Assembly: GCF_000730385.1 (NCBI RefSeq)
Contig: NZ_CP008849.1
Location: 372,001 to 436,000, forward strand
DNA: 64,000 bases
Direction of reading: 5' to 3'
Source: Alteromonas australica
GTDB lineage: Bacteria; Pseudomonadota; Gammaproteobacteria; Enterobacterales; Alteromonadaceae
The notes beneath the pieces are model-generated. The model was not told where the DNA came from, made no database searches, and saw only the letters and a list, made by a program, of their open reading frames with translations. The translations under genes and the position numbers were made by a program. The first letter of the stretch is position 1. Each line of letters opens with the position of its first letter. Shown here piece by piece: positions 20,106 to 29,026 of this stretch.

Positions 20106-23063
20106 ATGATAAACCGAAGAAGCAAAAAGTCAGTGGTCATTGCGGGTCACGTTTTTTGGTTAATATCGGTCGGTTTATCGCCTGCTTGTTTTGCTGCTCA
20201 AGAAGGGTTAGCAGACAAAACGATCAATACTATTCCCTTATCACAGCTTGTCACTGAATTTAGTCGTGACGCCGGCGAAACCATTGCATTTGACCCCACC
20301 TTGCTTAAGGGGTTAACCATAACGCCTGCACAATGGCGCACGACTAACGCCAGTGATTTATCTGCACTACTGCAACCTTTTTCACTTTGTTTAGCGCCTG
20401 TTCAAAATGGCTGGGTTATTCATCGGTGCGACACACAACAAAACGAAAACACTAGCAAAACAACCCAAACAGAAAGCAATGCTATTACTCGTACTCACCC
20501 AACTGTTGAAATAGAAGTCACTGGATTTCGCCAATCTCTTATTCGTGCCAGAGAGATAAAGCGCCTTGCCATGGTCACTCAAGAATCGATTTTGTCAGAA
20601 GACATTACTGATTTCCCCGATTTGAATTTGGCTGATTCATTACAACGTATACCGGGCATTACTATCACCCGTGAAGGAGGCGAAGGGCGACAGATTTCAC
20701 TTCGGGGACTAGGTCCTGACTTTACCCGCGTAAAGGTAAATGGTATGGAAGCGATGGCAATGACATCATCGGCGATGGACGCCAGAGGAAGTGTGAGTCG
20801 TACCCGGGCCTTTGACTTCACTCTGTTTGCATCAGAGATTTTTAATCGCATTGATGTAAGTAAATCGTATTCGGTGGAACAAGATGAAGGCGGTATTGGT
20901 GGCACAGTTATGTTGTATACGCCAAAACCCTTCGATTTTGTGGATGACATAAATACCTTTACCGTGAAACAAAGTTACAACGAAAACAGTAAACAGCTCG
21001 ACCCAAGTATTATTGGGTTGGTCAGCCGACGAAATGATAAACTCGGAGGTCTTGTTTCCGCCGTATACAGTCAGCGACACACTACTGAGTTTGGTACTAA
21101 TACTACGCGGTGGCGACAGGAGAAAAAACGTTACAGCGGAGAAGAAGATAGTGTGTTGCAGCACGAATTAGCACAAGGCGTATTCTGGTTTCCCAGAGGC
21201 CATCGATATTCTCTTTGGAATAATAATCAACGTCGATTAGGGGTAACAGCCTCACTGCAATACGCGCCAAACGATAAGTGGCAAGTTGCATTTAACAGCA
21301 TTGCCAGCCGTTTACATAATAGTCTTGATGAGCATCATATTGCAGTGAAAGACAATGACAATGTTACGCTACTAGCATGGGAACAAAATAAAAATGACAA
21401 AGAAATATTGTTTGCGAAATATACCGATGCAACATGGCGTATCGAAACTCGGGAAGATGAAAATACGTCAACGTTTTATCAATTGAGTATGGAAAGTCAG
21501 TGGCAGCCCATTTCTGCACTAAGCCTTAACGTTAGCCTTGGCAGCAGTGCCAGTGATTACTCGCAGCCTAAAGTAAATAAAGTCAACATTCGTAAAACTG
21601 GGGTGGATATTGTTACGGACTTTCGTGAAGACCGTTTTTACGGCGAGAGTTATTCTACTAATATGGATACGGCATCTCTAACCGGACTAACCGTGAAAGA
21701 TCTTTACTTTCAGGAAAATGAAATACGTACTTCGTACAACAATGTGAAGGCATCACTTCGCTATTTATTTAGTAACGGTGATGCCGTGTCGGCGGGTGCA
21801 CATTATAAATCCTTTGAAAACACAGGGATGGATCGCGCTAGAAGTGTGTACCCAGCTCTTGATGATAATACTCTGTCTAAAGCGCACGTATCTCTGTTCA
21901 GTCAGCACCCAGATAAAACATGGATGCAGGGCAACCTTAATGCTATTCAAACGCATTTTGGCTTGGGTAACGTACAACTTACCGCCGAAGATACAGTAGA
22001 TAGTTCCAACTTTAAGGTTAAAGAAAACACACTCGCGCTCTACGCGATGTACGATAGCGTAGGACATTGGCTGGGTAAGCCACTTTATACGCAAGGGGGG
22101 ATTCGGTATTTCAATACGCAGTTTACGTCTTCAGGTATTCAAAAGGGATTGCCGTCAGCCGTCACCAAAACTTATGACGATGTGCTTTTTAGCGTTAATA
22201 CCGTACTTGAACTCAACGACAATTGGTTATGGCGTGCCAGCGTAGATGAGAATATCACGCGCCCGTCTATTCAAGATTTGGCTATTACCGCCGAGGTGTC
22301 GCAAGCATCCCGGAATGAAGGCGACATTGGGCAAGTATTTTTAGGAAATCCTTATTTAAAGCCCCTAAAGTCATTGAATGTAGAAACCGGTGTTGAGTGG
22401 TATTTCGAAGACGGCGGTATTATGGCTCTCTCTAGCTTCTTCAAGCAGATAAATAATTTCGTAGTGGAAGATGTTGAAGCTATACCGTATCGCGAACTGG
22501 GGCTCCCCGCTAGCTTGCTACAAGATGGGGATAGTGTCGATGATGTTTTTTATGTCAGTACACCCGAGAATACCGATACAACCACATTTAAAGGTTTTGA
22601 AGTCACTTATTCCCGTGATTTAGCATTTCTTCCTTCCCCTTTTGATCTTCTTGGGGTTAATACCAACTTTACTTACGCCGAGGGACAAACCCTTTACCGA
22701 GATGTACAAGGAACGGGAGAAAATCAGGTTAAAACGTTCGCGGGGCTGTCTAGACGTAGTTATAATTTTACGGTGTATTACGAGAAATCGCATTGGTCGG
22801 CCCGCGTGTCAGCTGTCTATCGCAGTCCTTATATATTATCAGTCCAGCCGGGAAACACAGACCAAGACGAATCAGGCTATCATGCAACAACTTACATTGA
22901 TGCATCGGCGAGCATGCAACTTAGTCAATCATTAAGAGTGACGATAGAAGGTCTAAATTTAACTGATGTTAGAGAGGAGCTATACAGCGATTCAAACGAC
23001 CGAGCTTATAATACTACATTGAGTGGGCGTACTTTTTTAATAGGGTTTTCATTTGAGATTTAA
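20106..23063 (+). CDS. TonB-dependent receptor with STN signalling domain
   Basis: A 985-residue outer-membrane receptor/transducer. The signal peptide ends near residue 31 (ACFAAQ). An STN domain (about residues 38-110, TINTIPLSQLVTEFSRDAGE) follows and is the part that contacts FecR. Then come EIEVTGFRQSLIRA, a plug with DFPDLNLADSLQRIPGI, and a barrel ending in FSFEI. The plug is almost identical to that of the receptor at 14387, so the two are duplicates, one of which gained or kept the signalling domain. It is the last gene of the PHP-sigma-FecR-receptor run. Ligand unknown. Confidence 0.93.
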   Translation: MINRRSKKSVVIAGHVFWLISVGLSPACFAAQEGLADKTINTIPLSQLVTEFSRDAGETIAFDPTLLKGLTITPAQWRTTNASDLSALLQPFSLCLAPVQNGWVIHRCDTQQNENTSKTTQTESNAITRTHPTVEIEVTGFRQSLIRAREIKRLAMVTQESILSEDITDFPDLNLADSLQRIPGITITREGGEGRQISLRGLGPDFTRVKVNGMEAMAMTSSAMDARGSVSRTRAFDFTLFASEIFNRIDVSKSYSVEQDEGGIGGTVMLYTPKPFDFVDDINTFTVKQSYNENSKQLDPSIIGLVSRRNDKLGGLVSAVYSQRHTTEFGTNTTRWRQEKKRYSGEEDSVLQHELAQGVFWFPRGHRYSLWNNNQRRLGVTASLQYAPNDKWQVAFNSIASRLHNSLDEHHIAVKDNDNVTLLAWEQNKNDKEILFAKYTDATWRIETREDENTSTFYQLSMESQWQPISALSLNVSLGSSASDYSQPKVNKVNIRKTGVDIVTDFREDRFYGESYSTNMDTASLTGLTVKDLYFQENEIRTSYNNVKASLRYLFSNGDAVSAGAHYKSFENTGMDRARSVYPALDDNTLSKAHVSLFSQHPDKTWMQGNLNAIQTHFGLGNVQLTAEDTVDSSNFKVKENTLALYAMYDSVGHWLGKPLYTQGGIRYFNTQFTSSGIQKGLPSAVTKTYDDVLFSVNTVLELNDNWLWRASVDENITRPSIQDLAITAEVSQASRNEGDIGQVFLGNPYLKPLKSLNVETGVEWYFEDGGIMALSSFFKQINNFVVEDVEAIPYRELGLPASLLQDGDSVDDVFYVSTPENTDTTTFKGFEVTYSRDLAFLPSPFDLLGVNTNFTYAEGQTLYRDVQGTGENQVKTFAGLSRRSYNFTVYYEKSHWSARVSAVYRSPYILSVQPGNTDQDESGYHATTYIDASASMQLSQSLRVTIEGLNLTDVREELYSDSNDRAYNTTLSGRTFLIGFSFEI

Positions 23064-23279
23064 CCGCGAAATAAAGAATGAATCGATTTAGTTTGAGTAT
23101 CTTTGGCAAACTGATTGTTGTAGATTCAAGTGAAATTAAGGATATCCCTACATAGTTTTTTACCCAATACGTCAATTGAGCTAATAAATTGGTTCTTTAT
23201 GCGTGACGTTTTTTCATATTGTCACAACATTTTGTGGCAAGTAAGCGGCGCTACAGGCCGCTAAAATCAATAACAGTCA

Positions 23280-25073
23280 CTAACCACTATTCGCCGCCGT
23301 TAACATAGTATCAGTTGCAGAAATTATGGAGCCAGAGATATCAATCTCAGCGTGTTCCCAGGCTTTTTCAAATCGGCGCTGTACTATTTTTGCCTCGTCA
23401 GTTTTACCTTGCAACCTTAACGCTTCAGCCAGTCCGCGTAAGGCCCAGCCATTATCGACCATAATCTCAAGGTCGCGTTGGTAGGTTGCTTCGGCAGCAG
23501 CAAATTCACCGGCTGAAATTTGTACGGCGCCTAGCGCATGGCGTACCGGGAAGTACCATTCTGGTGGTTCTGTATAGGGCAGAGAGTCTTCCATTATCAC
23601 GGCAGCCTTTAATAGTGATATCGCGTTTTGTAACTCGCCTGCATTTGTTGCAATGGAGCTTCTCATTACTGTCTCTGCGATTTCTAGTAAGACCGGGGCA
23701 CCTTCGCGGTTAAAAAACATGAGAGATTGTACTTCGGGCATGCTGCGTAGCGCGGCCAATTGCGCTAATTCTTGCTGGGCTTTCACTGGCGCATCAAGGC
23801 CAATATATGCCTGTCCTCTGGCGTAGTGCCAGATTCCCCGCGCATAAAGAAGATCGTGCGCTGGCTGTGGGGTATTTAGAATGCCTTGCCAATCGGCAAA
23901 CCTCACTTTTGCGTAAAGTGGCTGGGAATAATAATGTTGTGCAACGGCCATACCTGGCGCTCGAAGCAATTCTTCACTTAATGACGCTGCGGTACCTTCT
24001 GCTAACTCGTAGGCTTTGCTTTTCCAGCCACTAATCGCCGCGGTTACCCAACCAAAATGCCAATTGTGGGGAATGTATCCGGCAAGATAAATTGGACTAT
24101 TCGAGCGACAAGCTTGGATAAATTCACTATCTGCCGCCGCGGCTTGCATATTGATTAGCGTGGCGTCGTGGTAACGGCCCACACGCATATAAATATGCGC
24201 TGGCATATGCACCAGATGTCCGGCCGCTGGAGCAAGGTCGGCCAGCGTGTCTGCGTAGTGTTCAGCCCGTTCTGGGTTTGTTGATTGCTCTACCGCATGA
24301 ATATAAAGGTGTATCGCGCCAATATGCTGTTTATCAAGGGCTAAAGCGGTTTCGATAGTGTCGGTAATTTCTTTTGTCCAAGGGCGCGTAACGCCTTCTG
24401 CGTCCCAAAAATCCCAAGGATGGACATCCATCATCGACTCGGCAGTAAGTGCGATAATATCCGCATCGTCAGGAAAGGTGTTCATTACATCGCGCATGCT
24501 ATCGGCGTAAGCTTCGTTAAGTGAGCTTCTGTCTGCTGGCTCTGTGGCTAAATATCGCTGTTGCAACGCATTGATGAGCATGCGCTCCTTAGTGCTAACG
24601 TTCTCGCTCAGATCTTTTGCCAATGTGGCCAAACTAAAGGCGCGATTGGCATTGTCAGGAAACATTGGGGCGTTCACATTAGGGCCTAGTACTAGTGCGC
24701 TGCCCCAATAGCACATAGCGCAGTCAGGATCATAAATGGTGGCTTCGTTAAATGCGAAATCTGCTGCCGCATGATTAAACGCATACGACAATGCAAGCCC
24801 TTGATTAAAGTACTGCTGTGCAATTTCTGAGTTAGTGGTGATAGGAAAGTTTACCGCCCCTAATCCACTAAATAGCGGTTGCCGCCAGTTGCTTTCAGCG
24901 AGGGCTAATTCTGTGGGCTGTTCAGCGATAATACCAGTGCTGCTATCGCTACTGCCGCCACAACCGCCCAGTATTATTAATGTAGCTAACGTCATGGTTA
25001 TCTTTAGCTTAAGGCGGCTATTTAATCGCCATTGGGTAAGGTTGCTGCTACGACTAAAACGTAAAAAATTCAT
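23280..25073 (-). CDS. TPR-repeat lipoprotein of unknown function
   Basis: A 597-residue protein with a hydrophobic signal and lipobox GGC (Cys38) followed by GSSDSS, hence a predicted lipoprotein. The body is made of helical repeats of TPR type: AQQYFNQGLALSYAFNHAAA, DFAFNEATIYDPDCAMCYWG, and C-terminal repeats around EFAAAEATYQRDLEI and NGWALRGLAEALRLQG. The family is widespread in marine and soil bacteria, with its conserved YWGSALVLGPNVN segment, but has no known activity. The start at 25073 is chosen because AAGGA lies ten bases upstream; in-frame starts further upstream would add a long basic leader. It is transcribed alone. Confidence 0.75.
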   Translation of the reverse strand: MNFLRFSRSSNLTQWRLNSRLKLKITMTLATLIILGGCGGSSDSSTGIIAEQPTELALAESNWRQPLFSGLGAVNFPITTNSEIAQQYFNQGLALSYAFNHAAADFAFNEATIYDPDCAMCYWGSALVLGPNVNAPMFPDNANRAFSLATLAKDLSENVSTKERMLINALQQRYLATEPADRSSLNEAYADSMRDVMNTFPDDADIIALTAESMMDVHPWDFWDAEGVTRPWTKEITDTIETALALDKQHIGAIHLYIHAVEQSTNPERAEHYADTLADLAPAAGHLVHMPAHIYMRVGRYHDATLINMQAAAADSEFIQACRSNSPIYLAGYIPHNWHFGWVTAAISGWKSKAYELAEGTAASLSEELLRAPGMAVAQHYYSQPLYAKVRFADWQGILNTPQPAHDLLYARGIWHYARGQAYIGLDAPVKAQQELAQLAALRSMPEVQSLMFFNREGAPVLLEIAETVMRSSIATNAGELQNAISLLKAAVIMEDSLPYTEPPEWYFPVRHALGAVQISAGEFAAAEATYQRDLEIMVDNGWALRGLAEALRLQGKTDEAKIVQRRFEKAWEHAEIDISGSIISATDTMLTAANSG

Positions 25074-25548
25074 CACTCTGTATTCCTTTGGTTTATGTTG
25101 TTTCATCAATGTCCCCGCCAACATTCGATCGTGATTAACCCAATTAGTGGTTTGGAATACTGTCAATAGCGTCAAATTATTGTTTAACGTCGCAGTGCAA
25201 TAGCGCCAGGTGAGCTGTTTATGCTGGTCATAGAGATAACCAGTGGTGGCGTTTAAAATACTTTTATACGAGGGATGTATTGGCTACTTAATCACTGTGG
25301 GCCAGAAAACCGATTTGGTCAATGTTACAAGTGAGATAACTTAAAATGATGATGGTTTCCTTTCATTTTCATGAGACAGGTTGACGGCCATTCGCTAAAA
25401 GGTCAGCTTTGAGATACGAGTATTGTGCAGAATAAGAACATAGTGCAGACCAAACCTATGGATACCCTGCGCTCGATAAAGGCACCACGAATTAAAAAGC
25501 CCCATACTCAATACGGGGCTTTTTGGTTGGGTCTATATCTGGGTATTT
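25074..25548. other. Intergenic stretch holding the alginate lyase terminator
   Basis: Upstream region of the TPR lipoprotein gene and downstream region of the alginate lyase gene. Apart from the hairpin at 25494-25524 I see no gene or repeat. Confidence 0.5.
25494..25524 (-). terminator. Terminator of the alginate lyase gene
   Basis: AAAAAGCCCC and GGGGCTTTTT form a perfect 10-bp stem with an 11-nt loop, 24 bp beyond the lyase stop codon. Because it has A and T runs on both sides it could work in both directions. Confidence 0.88.
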
Positions 25549-27345
25549 TTAGTCGTGAGTAACCTCTAGTGCATAAAATGTGGCTTGCACATAATCGTCG
25601 CCATCACCAGTATTGTTCTGATTGTACACACCGGCTTTGAAGTACATGTACTCGTCGGCAACATCGTAACCGCTGTTACTCATGTCTACGGTTTCGGTTA
25701 CAGTGGCTTTGCCTTCGCGAAGAATCTTCACGGTGAGCGTATCGCCTTGAACGTCAATTTCGTAGCTAAATACTTCATTTAGCGCAATGCCGTCAGAGGG
25801 TTCAGAGGCCGAGCTTGAGCGAGATCCAATCATCTCATACCATTGTTCTGCATTTCCATTGCCCGGCTCGTGAGCAAAGTAAATAGAGCCTTTGTCATGA
25901 CCAGGGAGCAAACGGTAATACAAGCGCACTGGCTCATCGCTAGAAGCATGAATTTGACCAATAATGACGCGGCCAACTTGTCCACTGTCACCCGTAGACG
26001 TCACGTGATTTACCGCCACAGTGGCTTTCATATTTCCGTCTACTCCACCCGCTGCATTTTGTGCAGCGCTAGGCGCGGAACTGAATACCCAGTTATTTTC
26101 ATTCACGCCAGAGGTATCAATTGAGGTATCGCCTGCTCTTAACATTTCACGTAATTCAGAGCGTGTATAACTCGTGTTGGTAGACGTTTTATAACCATCA
26201 ATTTCACTTTTAAACGTCATGCCACCATCATTTGCCGTATAAAAGAATCGGCTATCTTCAAAGCCAGCATTAAGTTCATCTTCTTTAATTGAGTCAGCTT
26301 TACCATCGCCATTGTCATCAGTTTGAATACTCAAATACCAGCGAGATAAATCAAAGTTATCAGACGGTGGGGCACTCGGGTCTAACGTGGGGTTAGTGGT
26401 AGGTGGTGTAACACTTCCGCCACCGTATACCTCTACTTCAGTAATGTTCGTCCAGGTGGTATTTGCCGTGTTGGAAAAGGTTTTTATTCTTATTTGTTGA
26501 GCTGCAATATCATCAATATCAAATACTTCAATGTCTGCTGTCGTGCCTGAGCTCACGTCGTCATACACTTTGGTCCAACTGCCGCTGGTGCCCGGGCGGG
26601 CATATATTTCAAAAGTATAGGCGCGGCTATCGCCTCTACCCCATGCCACACCCACACTTGAAATGTCGGTGGTTTCATTAAGTTGAACCGTTAAATTAAC
26701 GGGGGAGCCACTGCCTGCCCATCGCGAAGCAAAATCTGTGTTTCCATCAATGACGTTCGTGGCAGGGTAGCTCCCATGGCCACTCCCATCATCAAAGGCG
26801 GTGTTGATAGAAAGGGCGTTACCTGCATTGTTATTCGATGAATCGCTGTTATCGTCAGTGCGCGTTAAGTCCCACTGTTGATTAACATTGCTATCACTCG
26901 ATGACCACAGGTAAATAGACTGACGTTGCGCTGCTCCGCCGTTTCCATCAATGGAGTAGCCAGAAGCATTGCGTTTTTGAAAGCGGTAAATTTCAGTGCC
27001 GCTAAGCACTTTTATTTTTTCCCAATGCTGATCGTAGTTGCCAGCATCACAGATTTCTAAGGTGACGGGCTGGCCATTTGTACCGCCAGAACCGCCGTCC
27101 CAACACAAGTTGGTATCTTGCTTTTTATAGGAGTAATAGCCATCTCCGTGACTAATCTGTACCCATTGTTGGTTTACGTTGCTGGTGTTTGTGTTCCATA
27201 AATAAAGCTGTTGACCTTCGATGGCACCGCCATTTCCGTCTATTGAAAATGCAGTATTGTTTTTTTCCATCACAAATGTTGCGGCCTGAGAGGCTGGGGC
27301 TGCAATAACAAGCGCAGCGCAAGATAGAGCGTAGGCAATTTTCAT
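25549..27345 (-). CDS. Secreted PL7 alginate lyase with ricin-type and F5/8-type binding modules
   Basis: A 598-residue modular enzyme that cleaves alginate by beta-elimination. A Sec signal covers residues 1-21 (ending ASQA). Residues 22-170 are a ricin-B/CBM13-like lectin with repeated NQQW motifs. Residues 180-320 form an F5/8 type C (CBM32-like) module (NVIDGNTDFASRWAG). After a Pro/Thr linker, residues 335-598 are the PL7 catalytic domain. The three PL7 motifs are present: RSELRE near 393, QIH near 461 and YFKAGVYNQ near 565. The Ile in QIH is typical of enzymes that accept guluronate-containing blocks. The start at 27345 is set by the signal peptide; upstream in-frame ATGs would spoil it. 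It is transcribed alone. Confidence 0.95.
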   Translation of the reverse strand: MKIAYALSCAALVIAAPASQAATFVMEKNNTAFSIDGNGGAIEGQQLYLWNTNTSNVNQQWVQISHGDGYYSYKKQDTNLCWDGGSGGTNGQPVTLEICDAGNYDQHWEKIKVLSGTEIYRFQKRNASGYSIDGNGGAAQRQSIYLWSSSDSNVNQQWDLTRTDDNSDSSNNNAGNALSINTAFDDGSGHGSYPATNVIDGNTDFASRWAGSGSPVNLTVQLNETTDISSVGVAWGRGDSRAYTFEIYARPGTSGSWTKVYDDVSSGTTADIEVFDIDDIAAQQIRIKTFSNTANTTWTNITEVEVYGGGSVTPPTTNPTLDPSAPPSDNFDLSRWYLSIQTDDNGDGKADSIKEDELNAGFEDSRFFYTANDGGMTFKSEIDGYKTSTNTSYTRSELREMLRAGDTSIDTSGVNENNWVFSSAPSAAQNAAGGVDGNMKATVAVNHVTSTGDSGQVGRVIIGQIHASSDEPVRLYYRLLPGHDKGSIYFAHEPGNGNAEQWYEMIGSRSSSASEPSDGIALNEVFSYEIDVQGDTLTVKILREGKATVTETVDMSNSGYDVADEYMYFKAGVYNQNNTGDGDDYVQATFYALEVTHD

Positions 27346-27702
27346 GTTGTTTTTCCAAGTGGATTGAAAGACCTCTATTACCAATTTGGTAATAGCTCCC
27401 ATGCTCATTTGTAAAACAACTAGTTTACAAATGGTTTACATACCCTATCATTTTGGTCTTAAAGTTGAACAGATCTGAATGGTATTGATAATGATTATTG
27501 GTTATAGAAAGTCGTCTTGAATTATTTCGAATTAGTGTCTAAAGCGCGGTATCGCCTTTTGCGGTGTGGGTTGTTCATCGCGAGGGTAAAGGGGTTTATG
27601 TGAGTGTAGGGGGCTTTATTGGTAAGGCCAATTCTAGGGGCGGGCAACTGAATGATGCTGCCTAGCCCCTTAAAGCACGTATCTAGGTTGTTAGCGTCTT
27701 TC
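27346..27702. other. Intergenic stretch upstream of the alginate lyase
   Basis: Contains the promoter side of the lyase gene and, at 27481-27499, a Fur-like box. No gene is seen. Confidence 0.5.
27481..27499. promoter_or_regulatory. Fur-like box upstream of the alginate lyase
   Basis: GGTATTGATAATGATTATT matches the 19-bp Fur consensus GATAATGATAATCATTATC at 15 positions by eye. It lies 136 bp before the lyase start codon. Confidence 0.4.
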
Positions 27703-28089
27703 TTACTCTACCATGCAGAAGGCATTCAACTTATTGCCGTCTAAATCTCTGAAATAGCCTGCGTAAAAACCAGAGGTAGCATCTTGGGGGCGAAACCCAG
27801 GTTGACCTTCACAAGTGGCGCCAAGTTCAATGGCTTTGTCGTAAAAGGCGTTCACCTGCTCTGGTGTCTCAAAGTACATCGCCACCATTACGCCGTTACC
27901 TACCGTGGCAGGTTTTTGATCAAAGGGCTTGGTGACAGATAGCGCGGCTTGGTCTTCATCTTTAGACCACGCAATAAAGTAATCCGGTTCTTCCATAAAG
28001 CGGGTAGCGCCAATAGTACCGAGCAGGGCGTCGTAAAATGCTGCTGCTTTTTCTAAATCTGCCGTTCCAAGGGTTATATAGCCAATCAT
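27703..28089 (-). CDS. VOC-family (glyoxalase/bleomycin-resistance fold) protein
   Basis: A 128-residue cytoplasmic protein made of paired beta-alpha-beta-beta-beta modules. It opens with MIGYITLGTADLEKAAAFYDALL and ends with YAGYFRDLDGNKLNAFC, where the DLDGNK turn is typical of glyoxalase-like members. AGGAG seven bases before the ATG sets the start. The family includes dioxygenases, lyases and antibiotic-binding proteins, so the activity cannot be assigned. It is divergent from the YafY-type regulator at 28220, with a perfect palindrome between them, and is the likely target of that regulator. Confidence 0.88.
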   Translation of the reverse strand: MIGYITLGTADLEKAAAFYDALLGTIGATRFMEEPDYFIAWSKDEDQAALSVTKPFDQKPATVGNGVMVAMYFETPEQVNAFYDKAIELGATCEGQPGFRPQDATSGFYAGYFRDLDGNKLNAFCMVE

Positions 28090-28149
28090 GGGTTTCTCCT
28101 TTCTTTCCGTTTGGGAATGTTTGTTGGTGCAAATTCATACTAGTCGTTG

Positions 28150-28174
28150 ACTACTGACAGTTAATGTCAGTAGT
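28150..28174. promoter_or_regulatory. Palindromic operator between VOC gene and YafY-type regulator
   Basis: Perfect 10-bp arms ACTACTGACA and TGTCAGTAGT flank GTTAA. The position between the divergent start codons makes it the likely binding site of the WYL/HTH regulator encoded to the right. Confidence 0.7.
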
Positions 28175-28219
28175 GTTTACCCACAATGAAAAAAATGACT
28201 GGCTAGCGGACAAACCACC

Positions 28220-28909
28220 ATGCGTAGAGCTGAAAGGTTGAATGATATTGTTCATCATTTACGAAGAATGCACCATGCGATAACGGCACAAACGCTAGCA
28301 GACGCATTTGAGGTAAGCCTTCGTACCATCTACCGAGACATTCAAGATCTCATCGATTCTGGCGTGCCCATATTGGGTGAGGCTGGCGTCGGCTACATCA
28401 TTGATAAAAAATATCACCTGCCGCCTATTATGTTTGATGCTGATGAATTAGAGGCGATTGCGTTAGGGATTGGTATGGTTAGCAATTGGACAGACGATAA
28501 GTTCGCGGCAAAAGCGAAAAGTGCCTACCTTAAAATTCAGGCGACCTTGCCAGCGACACTGTTAAACGAATTGCATCAGATCAGTACTTTTTCTGCGCCA
28601 AGCCACTACAAAATTCCTTGGCAGGTAGAGTTTACCGAAGTAAGGGAATGTATTCGTCGTAAACAGAGAGTGGGTTTTACCTATCTTGATTTAAATAACA
28701 AGAAAACGCAGAGAAGTATTCGCCCCATCGCACTGATTTCTTTTAGCCCTATTTGGTTGTTGGCAGGCTGGTGTGAATTGCGGCAGGAATTCAGAAACTT
28801 TCGGTTAGATAGAATATCTAATTTCAACGCCCTACCCAGCCACTTCACTGATGAAAAAGATAAGAGCCTAACTACCTATTTGAAATTAGTGAAACAGGAG
28901 CAACTTTGA
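28220..28909 (+). CDS. YafY-type transcriptional regulator (HTH_11 plus WYL domain)
   Basis: A 229-residue DNA-binding protein. Residues 1-60 are a winged helix (AQTLADAFEVSLRTIYRDIQDLIDSGVPI). The WYL-type ligand domain spans about residues 135-215 and includes RQRVGFTYLDLNNKKTQRSIRPIALISFSPIWLLAGW. WYL domains bind small ligands or nucleic acid. The gene is divergent from the VOC gene with the ACTGACA/TGTCAGT operator between, so it probably controls that gene and itself. Confidence 0.9.
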   Translation: MRRAERLNDIVHHLRRMHHAITAQTLADAFEVSLRTIYRDIQDLIDSGVPILGEAGVGYIIDKKYHLPPIMFDADELEAIALGIGMVSNWTDDKFAAKAKSAYLKIQATLPATLLNELHQISTFSAPSHYKIPWQVEFTEVRECIRRKQRVGFTYLDLNNKKTQRSIRPIALISFSPIWLLAGWCELRQEFRNFRLDRISNFNALPSHFTDEKDKSLTTYLKLVKQEQL

Positions 28910-29026
28910 TACAGCTGGTTAATGGCAAATGTTTTGCTTACCGCTGTATATGGCTGTGCAGCGCTAGGTGCAAAGGCTAAAGGCTAAGCGGTGAGTTAGA
29001 AAGCATAACAATAGGGAGTGGTAAGA

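Noticed and set aside
23244..23262. AGCGGC/GCCGCT hairpin between the STN receptor and the TPR lipoprotein
   Set aside because: Six-bp stem without a T-run in either direction; too weak to call.
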